Of a stretch of 64,000 nt of DNA, positions 52,093-63,597 are shown one piece after another. The translations under genes were made by a program, and so were the position numbers. The notes below the pieces were generated by a model. That model saw only the letters and a list, made by a program, of their open reading frames with translations, did no database searches and was not told where the DNA came from. Origin of the DNA: Coffea arabica (Eukaryota; Streptophyta; Magnoliopsida; Gentianales; Rubiaceae); the NCBI RefSeq assembly GCF_036785885.1, contig NC_092329.1:2480001-2544000 (forward strand), written 5' to 3'. The first letter of the stretch is position 1; each line of letters begins with the position of its first letter.

Positions 52093-54159
52093 CTACAATT
52101 TCTTTTAAATTTACTTGGGTAACTTTTTTATTGAATATAGGAAAGTAATTTCATCCTAACATGTCGACAACAGCAGCAGTCTTGCCGGCCATGGATGAAT
52201 ATAGGCTGAGCAAAAAGACCAATGACCGCCACGATACTTACTACCGTAACCCCGGTTCTTAGTAGGATACTGTAGCCTGTAGGGCGGCAACCGCCAATTT
52301 GATGGGGACCGTCGGATTCATTTTTTTTAAGATTTAGCCGTTGAGGTGATTATGACCGTTGATGTTTCCTGTGTCTCCCGGTAATCCCTGCCATACACGT
52401 GTATATTCACTTGCGTAGTCCGCATGACCTCACCTGCAGGGTTTTTATTTTTTATTTTTCTTCTTTTCTTTAATATTTTCCTATCTCATCTTTGTTGAAA
52501 ATTGCACGGAATCCGGCATTGATGAAAAATGTGCCTAAGAACTATTTCAGATGTATATACATTCTGTTGGGAGTTGGTCAATAGACCATGTTACATATTG
52601 ATTTTTTTTTTTTCACAACGATAACATTTATATAATCTACTCTAATTTAATATAAAGGAAAGAGGAGTCGACGGAATTTTTTCATCGAAATAAGTCACAA
52701 TTAAGTAATAAAGTGGGAGATAAAGGTCGAACCAACAGTCCAAGAGCAAGAGGCAGTTGGCTATTACATATTGCTATATATTAAACTTGATAATGAATTG
52801 GGCTAATTCATTTGGATTATATAAATTCGACAGTGGTAAAAAGACAATTGAATTTTTTTTCCTTTTTTGTCTTAGGAGAACTCCAAATCTTACCAAAAAA
52901 AAAAGAGAAGAAGAAGAAGGAGAAAATATAAAAATTTAAGATTTTCTACTATTCTTTTGGGGTCATCTGTTTCAAAGTAGGGTGAGCTTCTGATTCAATA
53001 ACTTCACCCCAAGAGCCTTCATCATCTTGAATAATCAATCATCTTGAACCTGAGTATGCAGTCTAAACAAATGACTTTTCTAATTTACATGAACTATTGT
53101 CCTACGCTATTTAGTAATTAGGGAAAACTAAACAAGTATATATTATCGGTTGAGATTATTAATGGAGCTTACCAGCCACTCATGACCTTTAAGGCAAGAA
53201 TCCATAGTAAAGCAAACAAAGTTTGATTTTTTCTCATCCATATTGTTTACGTCTAAAGGCAGCTATATATGCACTCTTAATTTGTCCCCAGTTGAATATT
53301 TTCACCTTATCCCATGTTCTGAAATAGTTTACCTACCAGAAAGAAAAAGAAAGAGAAAGGAGGACTTCCCATGTACTTTTTAATTGAAGTTTTAAAAACT
53401 TACCCATCCTCGTGATGGACATAGCGATGTATGTTCAGTCGGCTTCTTTAACGAGTAGTATAACATTTGTACTCCCCTCAAAGATAAACTATTACTCCAT
53501 CTTTTTGTACATCTTTAGCTTAATTAAGAAAAACAAAGACATCAATTTAAGTTTTAGGGAGTAAACATATATCATATTTTGATAGCAATGACAACTTTTT
53601 CCTTGTTTTTGTTGTTTTAAATGCTGAACCAGAGCCAGAGGTAAGAGAAAAACTAGCCAGAAGTTCTACAGTACAGAGTTGAACAACTTTGAATTAATCA
53701 AGTAAGAAAACTGTCTGCTTTTCCATCTTTGTATTTTTTGCATATGCACACTTCAGAAACCATTGGCAGCGAATGTAATCTTATTTTCAATGTTAACGTT
53801 ACGTGTGTGTCATCTATACCCTTAGCGAATATCTCTTTGACACTGGAAGATTACAGTTCCAACTTCAGTAGGTGGGATACATGTTTTAAACAGTACGAGA
53901 GAACATCTTCTACACCCTATAGCGTAGTCCAAAATGATGGGTTGAAATTTTCATACTGCTGTTGCATGCGCAATAATTTAACTCCGCTGAGCATGCATGT
54001 AATGAAAGTACTCTATTTTTACCTGTTTCTTCTAATAATAGTTGCAAACTTTTGTATTTCTGTGACATTTTGCGATAGTCTTTAGCTTTACCTGGAAAAG
54101 AGTTCTAAAAACTAAATACTACTGTCACATAAAAATTTTTTTTTTTTTTTTAAAAAAGT

Positions 54160-54300
54160 GAAAGGTCGTAGTTGTTAGGGTTCCTTCGACTGAACAAGAA
54201 AGCCGATCGAAGTGCCTTTCTTGCTGCCTTGGCGTTGAGGGCAACGGGTAGACCACTCGATCGCTATAGAAGGCCAGAGTGAGAGGACTATTTGCAGCCT
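54160..54300 (-). mobile_element. possible SINE remnant
   Basis: A GC-balanced block follows a long T-run. On the minus strand it has an A-box-like TAGCGATCGAGTGG and a weak B-box-like CACTTCGATCGGC, ending in an A-run. No target duplication was found. Confidence 0.3.
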
Positions 54301-54652
54301 TCCATTTTTCATATTAACGCCATAACAGATCTTCTTTATATTTGGTGGGGTGGAGGGAATAATTCAGTGTAACATTAAATTTGGGGGGTTAATCAGTATG
54401 TATATATAATTACAGATAGATATTCTTTAATTTTTTGTAGTTTTTTATGCGAATTAGGACGTTAAAAAGAAATAGCGGATAAGATCAAAAGAAGATTTTA
54501 AGCCAAAAAATTGTACCCTAAAGAATTTTACGTTTCAAAGGCGAAATCAGAAACGGTAAGAATGAGAAATCCACAGATGAGTTAATGGTCGAAAATAGGT
54601 TGCTACCAACTAGTAATTAATAGGACCACATAATCAAGTCTCTCTAGATTTG

Positions 54653-54877
54653 ATGGGGAATTGCATATCCTCTTCCTTGAAATATACAATAGAGGATCAG
54701 GAGGATGTATGGATTACCACCGAAAGTATGTTTTCTTGCCCACCAGCCTACGGCATGGCAATAATATTCATACCATCAATTTTCTACGTCCTCTTTGACA
54801 TTGGAATTTGGTCACTAATTGCGCACTTCAGGAACAAGTATTCTTTTATTGCAATTACGGTGCAAAATCAAGACTGA
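54653..54877 (+). CDS. small ORF with MGNC N-terminus, possibly a first exon
   Basis: An ATG at 54653 opens 74 codons starting MGNCISSSLKYTIEDQEDVW. Gly2 and Cys4 would suit N-myristoylation and palmitoylation. A donor-like GAAAGTATGT lies after WITTE, so the true exon may end there. The rest of the frame is hydrophobic and unremarkable. I do not recognise the family, and no matching downstream exon was found. It could be chance. Confidence 0.2.
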   Translation: MGNCISSSLKYTIEDQEDVWITTESMFSCPPAYGMAIIFIPSIFYVLFDIGIWSLIAHFRNKYSFIAITVQNQD

Positions 54878-55995
54878 TTTAAAACCTCGACATTAACAAT
54901 ACTACTAATAGCAATGCTATGAATCCACCTCAAAACGATGTGTTCAACACTTGATCAAAATAGTATATAATTTCGATCGCCACTCATCATGTTGGATATG
55001 TGCACCAGCTTTACCAAATCCTTGAAGCTATGCCACTACTAGGTATCTGTTAGTCCTTGCTTTTTGGATTTTCTTTTTTTTTTTTAAATGTATTTATTTT
55101 TTGACACCCTTCATCTTAAGTCGATCTGAAGCTAGTCACGATCGAAGCGCACGAGCAGCTTGGAAAAATCCAAGCAAAATTAATTCGTGTCCATACATTT
55201 TGCAGGGAAGATGATATATATAACAGATATCGCTGTAGAGATAGATGGATGGATGGAGAGACGTTTCCCCCCATCATGATACTACGTACATTTACTGGGA
55301 AGAGTGATTTTTGACCTCAAAAAATAAATAAATACTAGGAAGAGTGACTAACGTAACGAGTCGCGCACAATTTCTAGACAGCCAGCCGACTCTTAAATTT
55401 GGTTGGCAGCCGGGATTTGCATGATTGACGATTGCTTGGGATTCGAAAGGCCAACCATGCTTATTCTATCTTTTATCACAGAAACCCTAATTTTATGCAC
55501 GTTTGTTGGAGTAATATATATATATATAGATAGCCCGTCATCAAAGAGAACTACCCACCCCTTTCTTCTCTGCACTCCCACGTGCTTCTGTGCCTTTTTC
55601 TGTGTTGAATGCCGGGGAGAAAGTAATTTTAAACTATGGATGGTTGGGTTTGCGCAATTTGTCGACGCTCAGAGATTATATACCATCACTATTATATATT
55701 CATATTTCGTGGTTGAAGGTGGACAAAATTCTTATCATGTACGCCACAGTCCACCACCAACTCGAAGTGTAAGTTTAAACATCTATGGCCAGCTTTTGTA
55801 GCGGTCATATAAATCAAAACACGGAGAAACAGTTGTTATGAACTAAATATTCAGTCATTATATATAGTTCAAAGCTGATAGATCATTAACATTGCAACGT
55901 GATTATGACCATATAAGAGTAACTTAGTGGCGGAGCTAAGACCTAGGGTAAGAAGGTGCAACTGCATCTACTATCAAGTAATGTAAGGCTAGGTT

Positions 55996-56153
55996 TGTTT
56001 GGATAGAGGTATTATTTGAAATAATTACTGTAACACTTTTATGATGTGATATATGCGAGATAAAAAGGTGATTGGGAATATGAAAAGGTAGATTGGGAAA
56101 TGTGTTTATGATGCAAGTGAAATATTATTTGAAAAAACCTGCTATCCAAAACA
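55996..56153 (+). mobile_element. 158-bp MITE, copy 2
   Basis: The termini TGTTTGGATAG and CTATCCAAAACA flank a non-coding interior that matches the reverse complement of 21110-21267 along its whole length, with identical total size. A pair of copies in one window supports a mobile family. Confidence 0.78.
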
Positions 56154-56661
56154 TTTTAGTCATAGATGAAGTTGGTTGAAATTTCAAAACAACTACCTTT
56201 ATAATGTGGGACAACAACACAATGCAAAAGCATCTAGTAACTTATATAATATGTATTATATATGTTATTAGCAAGTAGTTTGATTGACAAGCTAAATCCT
56301 AATCCTTTTGATAATGTAGTCAATAATATAATGAAATTCCCATATATGTTTTTCCATGGAAAAAGAAATTAGAGTTTAGCATTTTCACTCCATTTATTAA
56401 TTAGTTAAATAATGAATACTAGTATTTCACAAAATGATACTTAAGTATGTGAAGGACATATATATACATATATATATATATATAGCTTGAAACAGGAAAG
56501 TTTGCGTATAAAATTGTGGTATACTATTTTTGTGTTCTGATGTTGATAAAATTTGTAACGATTTTGTGGGATCATAATTGAGTATTCCATGACGCGTAAA
56601 ATCGTGCCCTTTTATTTATTTCAAGTGCATATATAGAAGCATGTTCAAGAGCAATTTTATG

Positions 56662-56798
56662 TGTTTGGATTGCATTTTTCGTCATTTTTCATGAAAAAAT
56701 TACTGTAGCGATTTGATATATGTGAGGGAAAAAGGTGATAGGGAAATGTGATCACGGAAAACGACGTAATTTTTCGACGAAAAATCGCAATCCAAACA
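56662..56798. mobile_element. 137-bp MITE with 22-bp inverted termini
   Basis: The left end TGTTTGGATTGCATTTTTCG and the right end (reverse complement TGTTTGGATTGCGATTTTTC) match except for one base. The interior motif TACTGTAG followed by GATATATGTGAGG resembles the interior of the 158-bp family, so the families are probably related. Confidence 0.78.
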
Positions 56799-57332
56799 AG
56801 GTTACTTTTCAAAGTATATCTGAAAATTTTCCAAAGGAGTGATCCGCCGTGTAAAAGTAAAATATGAAAAGGTGATGTCAGTTTGGTAATAACTACGTTT
56901 GGCCACCGACCAATTTGATTAAATCCAGCGCCCCTTTAAATGTGGTGCTATATTCTATGTATATCATTGTTGGTTGGAGATGGAGCATCAGTGGTAGAGA
57001 TTGGCCATAATAAAGGCTTAAAGTCATTTTTCTCGACCAAATAATTTTCCAATAAAGTAGTAAGAGTAGTTTAACACGTCTCTAGCATCTCGACCAAAGA
57101 TATTTCGATGCTTCATAATAATTGTTAGGGTGCAATCTCGAATGATTGGCTTCCTTAACATATGATGCATTTATTGATCACGGTCACATGGAACTGCTGA
57201 TTTGTGGTGGGCTAGTAGGGCACCCTTCATATCATATCAAGGAAATGAAAATTATTTTATATAAATTAGTAGAAGAAAGAAAAGCTCAAACCGTGTGGCA
57301 AGTGGCAACATGATATTGGTAATTGTTTATTC

Positions 57333-57454
57333 AATTTCTTCCTCTAAAACGGGGCGGATGCATTGAGTACGTAGGACGAGAGAATGGCGTGTAAGTGAGA
57401 GATTTGGGTTCGAAATTGTTCACTTATATAATAAATTAAAAAATTTCTTCCTCT
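57333..57454 (+). mobile_element. truncated SINE with 13-bp target duplication
   Basis: AATTTCTTCCTCT occurs at 57333-57345 and 57442-57454 around a 96-bp insert. The insert carries a B-box-like GGGTTCGAAATT and ends in an A-rich tail, so it reads on the plus strand. No A-box is evident, suggesting 5' truncation. Confidence 0.65.
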
Positions 57455-57506
57455 GGAAGCAATTAATCGGCTGTAGAAACAAAAAAAAAAAAAATCAGCT
57501 TATGGT

Positions 57507-57663
57507 ATGTGTTTTTTTGGTTGTTTGTCTAAATATTTAGTGTAGTCATTTTAAAAAATTATTAGCGTTTGTCAAAAATACACAATGTGTTTTTTTTTTT
57601 AAATATTTGCCTAAAATTTTAGTGTAGTTGTTTTCAAAAATTATTAGTGTTCATCAAAAAATA
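57507..57663. repeat. direct duplication, about 80-bp period
   Basis: Two diverged copies share TTTAGTGTAGT, AAATTATTAG and GTCAAAAA / ATCAAAAA and run into a C/T-rich block. They may be part of an unresolved transposon. Confidence 0.55.
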
Positions 57664-59047
57664 CCAATTTTTCACGACACTCACTTCCCTTGCTCTCTCC
57701 TCTCAACCCTTCTCCACCATTCACCATCCACCGTTCACCACTAACACCTATCACCACCACTTCTGCCATCCCCTTCTCCTCTTTCTCCCTCCTCTCACTG
57801 CTCCGACACCTCTCTCTCTCCCTCGTCTCAATTTTATTGGCCTCAACTCAGGAAAATATTTAGATTTCAGCCTCGTCCAAAATTCACAACAAAGGGCCCG
57901 TTAAGGCTCACTTTAGTTTCTTTTATAACGAGGTTAATATAGTTTGGACTCAATCATATAATCATAATTAATTACACAAAGTCATAGAACATTTGAGTTT
58001 GTCTCCTCCTGATTTTATTCATCGCTCTAAAAATCATTAGTAACTAACAGTTAAGTTTCTCCACAGAATAAAGTCCGCCTCCTGTTATAGGCCATATTGG
58101 AGCAAGACACATGCTATCTTTCACTAAAAGTGATTGAGACAATTTTTGACATCAACGTTAGGATTCGTTAGATTATTTTACGACCATAATCAGATTATCT
58201 TAGATTTTTTTTTGACTAAGAATAATTTAGGGAAAAGGGATTAGAATTGCAATTATCTTTTGTTTTTAGCTAATAGTTCAAATTGAAAAATAAATTGCAC
58301 ATATGTACTGATCTTTATGAATTTTAATCTGCTCTGTCAAATAATAATAAACATGTTAATTTGCATTATGAAAGAATAAGACAAATCAACATATATTAGG
58401 TTGAAAATCAGCTAGAAAATGGAAAATGGTAATTGGCGAATAGTAATACATTCATTCTTTAAAAATGTAGAAGTGATCCCAAAAAATATGTGTTATCAAA
58501 AAGAGTACCACCAGTGGTCACCAACAATCAGTACAACTTTTCCTAGCAAAATGGCTGAGTTCTGCTGTACCTTCACCTCCTCTTTGATGGCAAAAATAAA
58601 AATGGAAAAGAGTATCCTTTCCCATTTTTTAATCTTATAGAAGCCCAACACTGCTGTTCGCTTGTATGAAACCCAAGATGAGAAGGTCACGCCCACACAT
58701 GCATGAGATCGCGGTCTGCTTGGTTTCGCATCTGGGCCCTGTGGAGATGCTTCTAAGTGGTGATTGTGATTTGCCCTTTCTTCCGCAATTCAAAATTGTA
58801 CTGCCCACATCCTAAATCCAGGCCCTCATTATCTTCTTCTTCTTTTTTTTTTTGGTTTTTAATAAAAACATAATATAGTTTCATTGATGAAACCTACGCT
58901 AACCTCGTTATTCGTCTCTTGATTATGGAAAAAATGAATTTTTGCGTCAGAATTGCAAGTGATCATTTGGAAATTTATAATAACGAGATATAAGAAGCAA
59001 CAGCTAAAATCAGTTGCTTTCATGCAACTGCGGGGTTCTCACTCGAA

Positions 59048-59266
59048 GCCCTGTTTGGCACTCGAGTTTTTTACCAAATTTGTCTGCTACAAGTTTTTTA
59101 AAAACTTTAACTACAGTAATCTCAAAAAACTTCTCAAAGTTTTTAAGTTATACACTTCAAAATATTAAAAAATTTACACACTTCAAAAAAAATTTTAAAA
59201 ACTTCTACAGTAAACTACAGTAAAATTTTAGACAAACACTAAAAATCTCATTTGCCAAACGGAGCC
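59048..59266. mobile_element. hAT-like MITE (219 bp)
   Basis: The left end GCCCTGTTTGGCACTCGAG and the reverse complement of the right end, GGCTCCGTTTGGCAAATGAG, are imperfect inverted repeats. CGTTTGG-type ends are common in plant hAT-derived MITEs. An 8-bp target duplication is not evident, so the superfamily is tentative. Confidence 0.5.
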
Positions 59267-59703
59267 TTGAGTATGACCACCGCAACTAGAAAGAAATCCC
59301 TCTATCAGTTTCTTGGGCACGCTGACCCCCGCCTACAGTACTAAACATTTTGGCGTTTTTTGTTGAATCCAAAATGAATTATGAGCGAAAATTATGCAAT
59401 TCATGACTTGACTTTGCTGGATTCCACTAATCACTATGCTCATCAATATTTTTCTTATTATCCTATTTCTGCGGACAAAGAGATTGGACAAAAAATGCGA
59501 TTTGGTTGATGAAGTAAACATATAGCAGCCACTGCAACTATTCAAACAACTCACGTAACCAACCACCATTTCGTTATTAGTTTCATACGCCAATTCAACT
59601 CGTTGTTCTGTGTGGTGTTACTCGAGAAATTTAGACTAATAAAAATATGGATTAGAGTTAGCGAAATTTAATTGCAATATAAAAATATGGATTAATTTTT
59701 CCT

Positions 59704-59850
59704 GCACTGACAGTGTATTATATGATGCTATTAGTTTTGGATGAATGATAATTATGTAAAATTTAAATTTGAAATTCAATTTTTTGTACACGTATGTCAT
59801 AGATCTAACGTTGATAGTATTTACACTGTTAACACATATAACGTGTACTC
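59704..59850. mobile_element. possible MITE with CACTGACAGTGTA end
   Basis: CACTGACAGTGTATTATATGA on the left partly matches the reverse complement of TAGTATTTACACTGTTAACA on the right. The match is short and imperfect. Confidence 0.3.
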
Positions 59851-60940
59851 TAAAGGGCATACTTGTACATGAGAGATTGGCCTAATTGATCCACTCCTTC
59901 ATCCAAAATCCATAACTTAAGTTTTATTATTTAGGGAAAAAATTATAACTACTGAATTTAACACGCACGGTTACTTATTCTATGGAAAGTTTTGATGAAT
60001 GTTGTAAGAATACAATTAATTATTCCAGCATTGAATTCTTTACTGTCGTCCCATTATAATTTATGCCCTAAAATGTTTTTCAATCAGAGCATATATATGG
60101 ATCCTAGTTTTGGATTGACAAGAAAGAAAGAGGGCATCGCTGTACTTCGACAAATTGCCAAGTCAGCCGAGGACTTCAAACTTCCGTGTCTAACATTTTT
60201 ATTATCTCCAATAGTATTGGGAAGAAGTTCAATCAAGAAAGTGGCAGGCCGGTAGCTACTAACATCAATTCAAATTTGCTCATATCTTTTGTGATTAATC
60301 ATTACCCAATAAAAGAATTTTGAACGAGAAATATCAAAGTAAAACACACCAGTCACGTTATCCTCGTTTTGTAGATACACGTACCTCAGGGGCCCCTCTC
60401 AAGTCTTACCCAAATTAAGCAGTGATTACAAGATATTTCCGAATCATTAGACCAAAATACCCTCATGCAGAAGCAATTAAGGCAGCCGAAGCTTTACCGA
60501 CAAGTACGACTGGCACGCGCTTGAATTGTTCTCTAGCAGAGCCGTTATGTGTGGATCAAATGGGTAGTTGAGGCATAGATTATAGATGGGACATCCGCAT
60601 TTATGTCTTTTCCAGATACTGAATATTTCCTTGCTAAAGATCTTCCGCATAATGTAAGTGTAACGCCTATCATAGCCAAAGGCTCTTGGCCTCCTCTTTT
60701 GTTGGTTAACTTTCTGCTAAAGTTTTGGTTTTTCCTTTCCAGTATTTTCAAAGTTGATCCCAGCAGCCCAAAAGTTTGTTTGTCATGCAATTCTTGGAAT
60801 TGGGTCGTAGAAAGGTTTCACCTTCTGTAAAACCGGAGTGCTAATGATGAACATTTAGGCTTTCTGGCTGACCCTTTTGTTCCCTTGTGAGGATTATTGT
60901 GGTGGCAATTTGAGGTGATTTAAAAGCAAGGTTTTTAGAA

Positions 60941-63597
60941 ATGGCTATAATCAGTACAATTATGGGTGTTTTTGGGTTTGGAATCGGAATCACCATTGGG
61001 CTTGTGATCGGATATTTTCTCTTCATCTACGTCCAACCAACTGATGTCAAGGTCAGTTGTTATGATTATTATTTTTTTATCTGTTGATGTTCTGTATTTT
61101 CGTGCCTACTTTGATATTTAATACGTATCCTTTTACCTTATTTCGTATGCAAATTCTGTAGTATGAGTTCTAAATGGTAAATGAAGTTGTATGGTAGTTA
61201 TTCCCACTTCGCTGCAAATGAACTGAGTTTCTTCTTAAGTTTATGAGGAAGAACGTACTTATCCTTGCTTTTCTATCTTCTATACTTACGAAGGAAATTC
61301 AAAAAGTGTCATGCTGGGGCAGAGTGGGAATATAAAGGATTCATTGGTTCTGTTTTCTTGATTTCTTGTTAACATTCACGTTTAACGACCACTCCTTTGG
61401 TGTACTATAGCTGCCTGAAATTTAAGCTGCATTCCCTTTTTTTTTCCCTCTTTTTTTGGGTGTAGTCATTAGTGTGGGGAAAGCCCTTTGACATTTTTTG
61501 CTTGTATTTCCTACCTTGATTTGTACTTGTTCACTCCAATAGAAGTTTCCTCTAACGAAATTGAATTAACATTTGAGTTTGGGAAAAGCCACTTTCTCTT
61601 AGAAACTGCATAATAGGTTTCTGAAAATTAAGTAGAGATACTCAATATTTTGCAAGTTAAAGCAGGCAATGTAATGAGATGATCATGTGAATGAGTTTCT
61701 CTTGTTTTCTGATTTAAGCAAAGATTAAATGAGTGTACAATTATTCAATTTGGATTGTATGTTCTTCAGGATCCTGATATCCGGCCCTTGGTTGAGCAAG
61801 AAACTCAAAATCTCCAGAAGATGCTACCAGAAATACCCCTTTGGGTAAAAAATCCAGATTATGATCGTGTAGGCACTGCTCCAGATATCATAATTTTGGG
61901 TTCTTGCCGTGTAAAGCATGAACAAAATACTCATCTTATTTAACTCATTTTTTTCAGCTTGATTGGCTCAACAAATTTATTGAAACTATGTGGCCTTATT
62001 TGGATAAGGTTTGTGCTTACTTGAATGTTGACGATGTATTACTTTTTTTTTTCCATTCCTGAGTGTGTTGATCAACAAAGATTCTCAGGCTATTTGCAAG
62101 ACTGCAAAGAAAACAGCGGAGCCCATCATAGCCGAACAGATACCAAAGTACAAAATTGAATCGGTTCAGTTTGAAGCACTGACTTTGGGCTGTCTGCCTC
62201 CTACATTTCAAGGTTGAGCTTCTCCTTTTTTCCCTGCTGCTTGCAGGACAAACTCATGTAGTGTATTATCTTGTTTTGGTTGGCTTTCAAGTGATATTCT
62301 TCAAAGATGCATATCTTTGTCAATTGAAGTTTAATTGTTACTAGTGTTCAATGCACACCCTATGTGTGCAAATTTAAAAAAAAAAATTAATGAGCATTTA
62401 TTAAAAGATTTGATTGGGTTGGGTGTAATGTGATTTTTTTTTTGTGTTGTTAAAAAAATTATTTGTGGTTATCGGAGATTTCTATTATTTAGTGGGAGGA
62501 TAAATAAGGAAAAACAAAAAGTGACAAAAAAAAAGTTTACACCCCTTCCTCTCCCTTTATACATAGTAAGATAAGTATGGTGATCTAAGAGGACATGTTT
62601 AAAGCCATAGAGCTATTGGCATCTCATTCAGGTGATATTCTTCTGAGTGTTGCAGCAATGTAAGTAATTTTTTTGCTTGATTCTAGTCAAAGCTGAAAAT
62701 TTGTTAATGCTGATTGAAATTGGACTTCTGTTACTTGTGAAGCTTAGCTTTTAGTTCCTTGTGACATTTTCTGAAGAAATATTGTCCATTGCTGAATTCT
62801 TTGAGCAGTGAATAATTTTGGGATCCACGTGTTTGATGACAATTTGGCTGTCCATATTCAGCAGTTTTGAGGTTAAAATCTTATGATTGCTGGATATGAG
62901 TAATGTAGGACTTTAGCCTTCATGAACAGTGAGGATATATAGTTCACCAGTTTGTGCGGGTGCATAATCCACTGAAATTAGAAAAGTAATGTATCACATT
63001 AAACCTCCTGTTGGATCATCCATTGATTTGCTTAGTCTTTTGCCCCTCTAACTGTCCTCTTAGCTGCTTATGCTGGTGTGAATTGTCAAGAAAATTACTG
63101 TGCCCAAAGTCCAAAATTAATATATGGTGCCCAAAGTCCATTGATTTATTCTTAACAATGATCAACTTTTTCATATATGGTGCTTCTCTTGCAGGCATGA
63201 AAGTATATTCCACTGAAGAGAAAGAATTGATTATGGAACCGGCCTTGAAATGGGCTGGTAATCCTAACATAACTGTTGTTGTCAAGGCATTTGGATTGCG
63301 AGCAACCGTTCAGGTATTGGCTAATTTCTCTATTCTTTGGATAGAGAAAATGTTAAGAGCAGTCCTCTGGGTTCTAATGTTGTGAAGATTGCTATATTTA
63401 GATTAATAGTTATTTTCTGTCTTGCAACATGCTTAGCTTTCTTCCCCCTTTTTCTCTTGATTGTAAACATTTTTTTCCTTTTTTGAGTACTTCAGGTGCT
63501 TGACTTGCAAGTATTTGCCTCTCCACGTATCACACTGAAGCCACTTGTTCCAAGCTTCCCTTGTTTTGCGAAGATATTAGTTTCTCTGATGGAAAAG
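60941..63597 (+). CDS. SYT2: synaptotagmin SYT1/SYT2-type, 5' part (runs off the window)
   Basis: Six exons in the window, 60941-61051, 61770-61868, 61958-62008, 62089-62212, 63195-63313, 63496-63597, encode the first 202 aa; the last ends in phase 0 before a GTGAACG donor. The N-terminal hydrophobic hairpin/TM segment (MAIISTIMGVFGFGIGITIG...YFLFIYVQ) is followed by EIPLWVKNPDYDR and the SMP lipid-transfer domain from about residue 71 (LDWLNKFIETMWPYLDKAICKTAKK...). The SLMEK end matches the exon before PHVDFGLK in SYT1/SYT2. The C2A and C2B domains lie beyond 64000. These proteins tether ER to plasma membrane and act in membrane repair and trafficking. The N-terminus is closest to SYT2. Confidence 0.92.
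62341..62571 (-). mobile_element. 231-bp non-autonomous Helitron in synaptotagmin intron 4
   Basis: On the minus strand it starts TCTTACTATGTATAAAG after A. It ends with a perfect 7-bp hairpin (TGCACAC 62352-62358, GTGTGCA 62364-62370 in plus coordinates), then TTGAACA and CTAG, followed by T. A/T flanks, TC start, hairpin and CTAG end are all present. No coding content. Confidence 0.72.

Larger units (their letters stand above)
51505..54652. other. leader, promoter and upstream DNA of the PNRC-like gene
   Basis: It holds the putative leader with uORFs (51505 to about 51980), the core promoter and (GA)n tract, a G-box at 52396-52401, and then AT-rich DNA. A GC-richer stretch at 54160-54300 beside a T-run may be a SINE remnant. 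No other gene is supported. Confidence 0.5.
54878..60940. other. gene-poor DNA rich in short transposons
   Basis: AT-rich sequence with simple TA repeats (55514-55530, 56458-56486), three MITEs (55996, 56662, 59048), a SINE (57346-57441), a duplicated block (57507-57663) and a pyrimidine-rich tract (57680-57830). The right end, about 60540-60940, is probably the leader of the synaptotagmin gene. No other gene is supported. Confidence 0.5.

Noticed and set aside
53729-54085. 118-codon plus-strand frame with a hydrophobic C-terminus
   Set aside because: Starts at TTG, no homology recognised, no splice or promoter context; likely chance in AT-rich DNA.
60545-60830. Small genes on either strand upstream of the synaptotagmin
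   Set aside because: Position and composition fit the 5' leader or promoter of the synaptotagmin gene; no domain in either frame.
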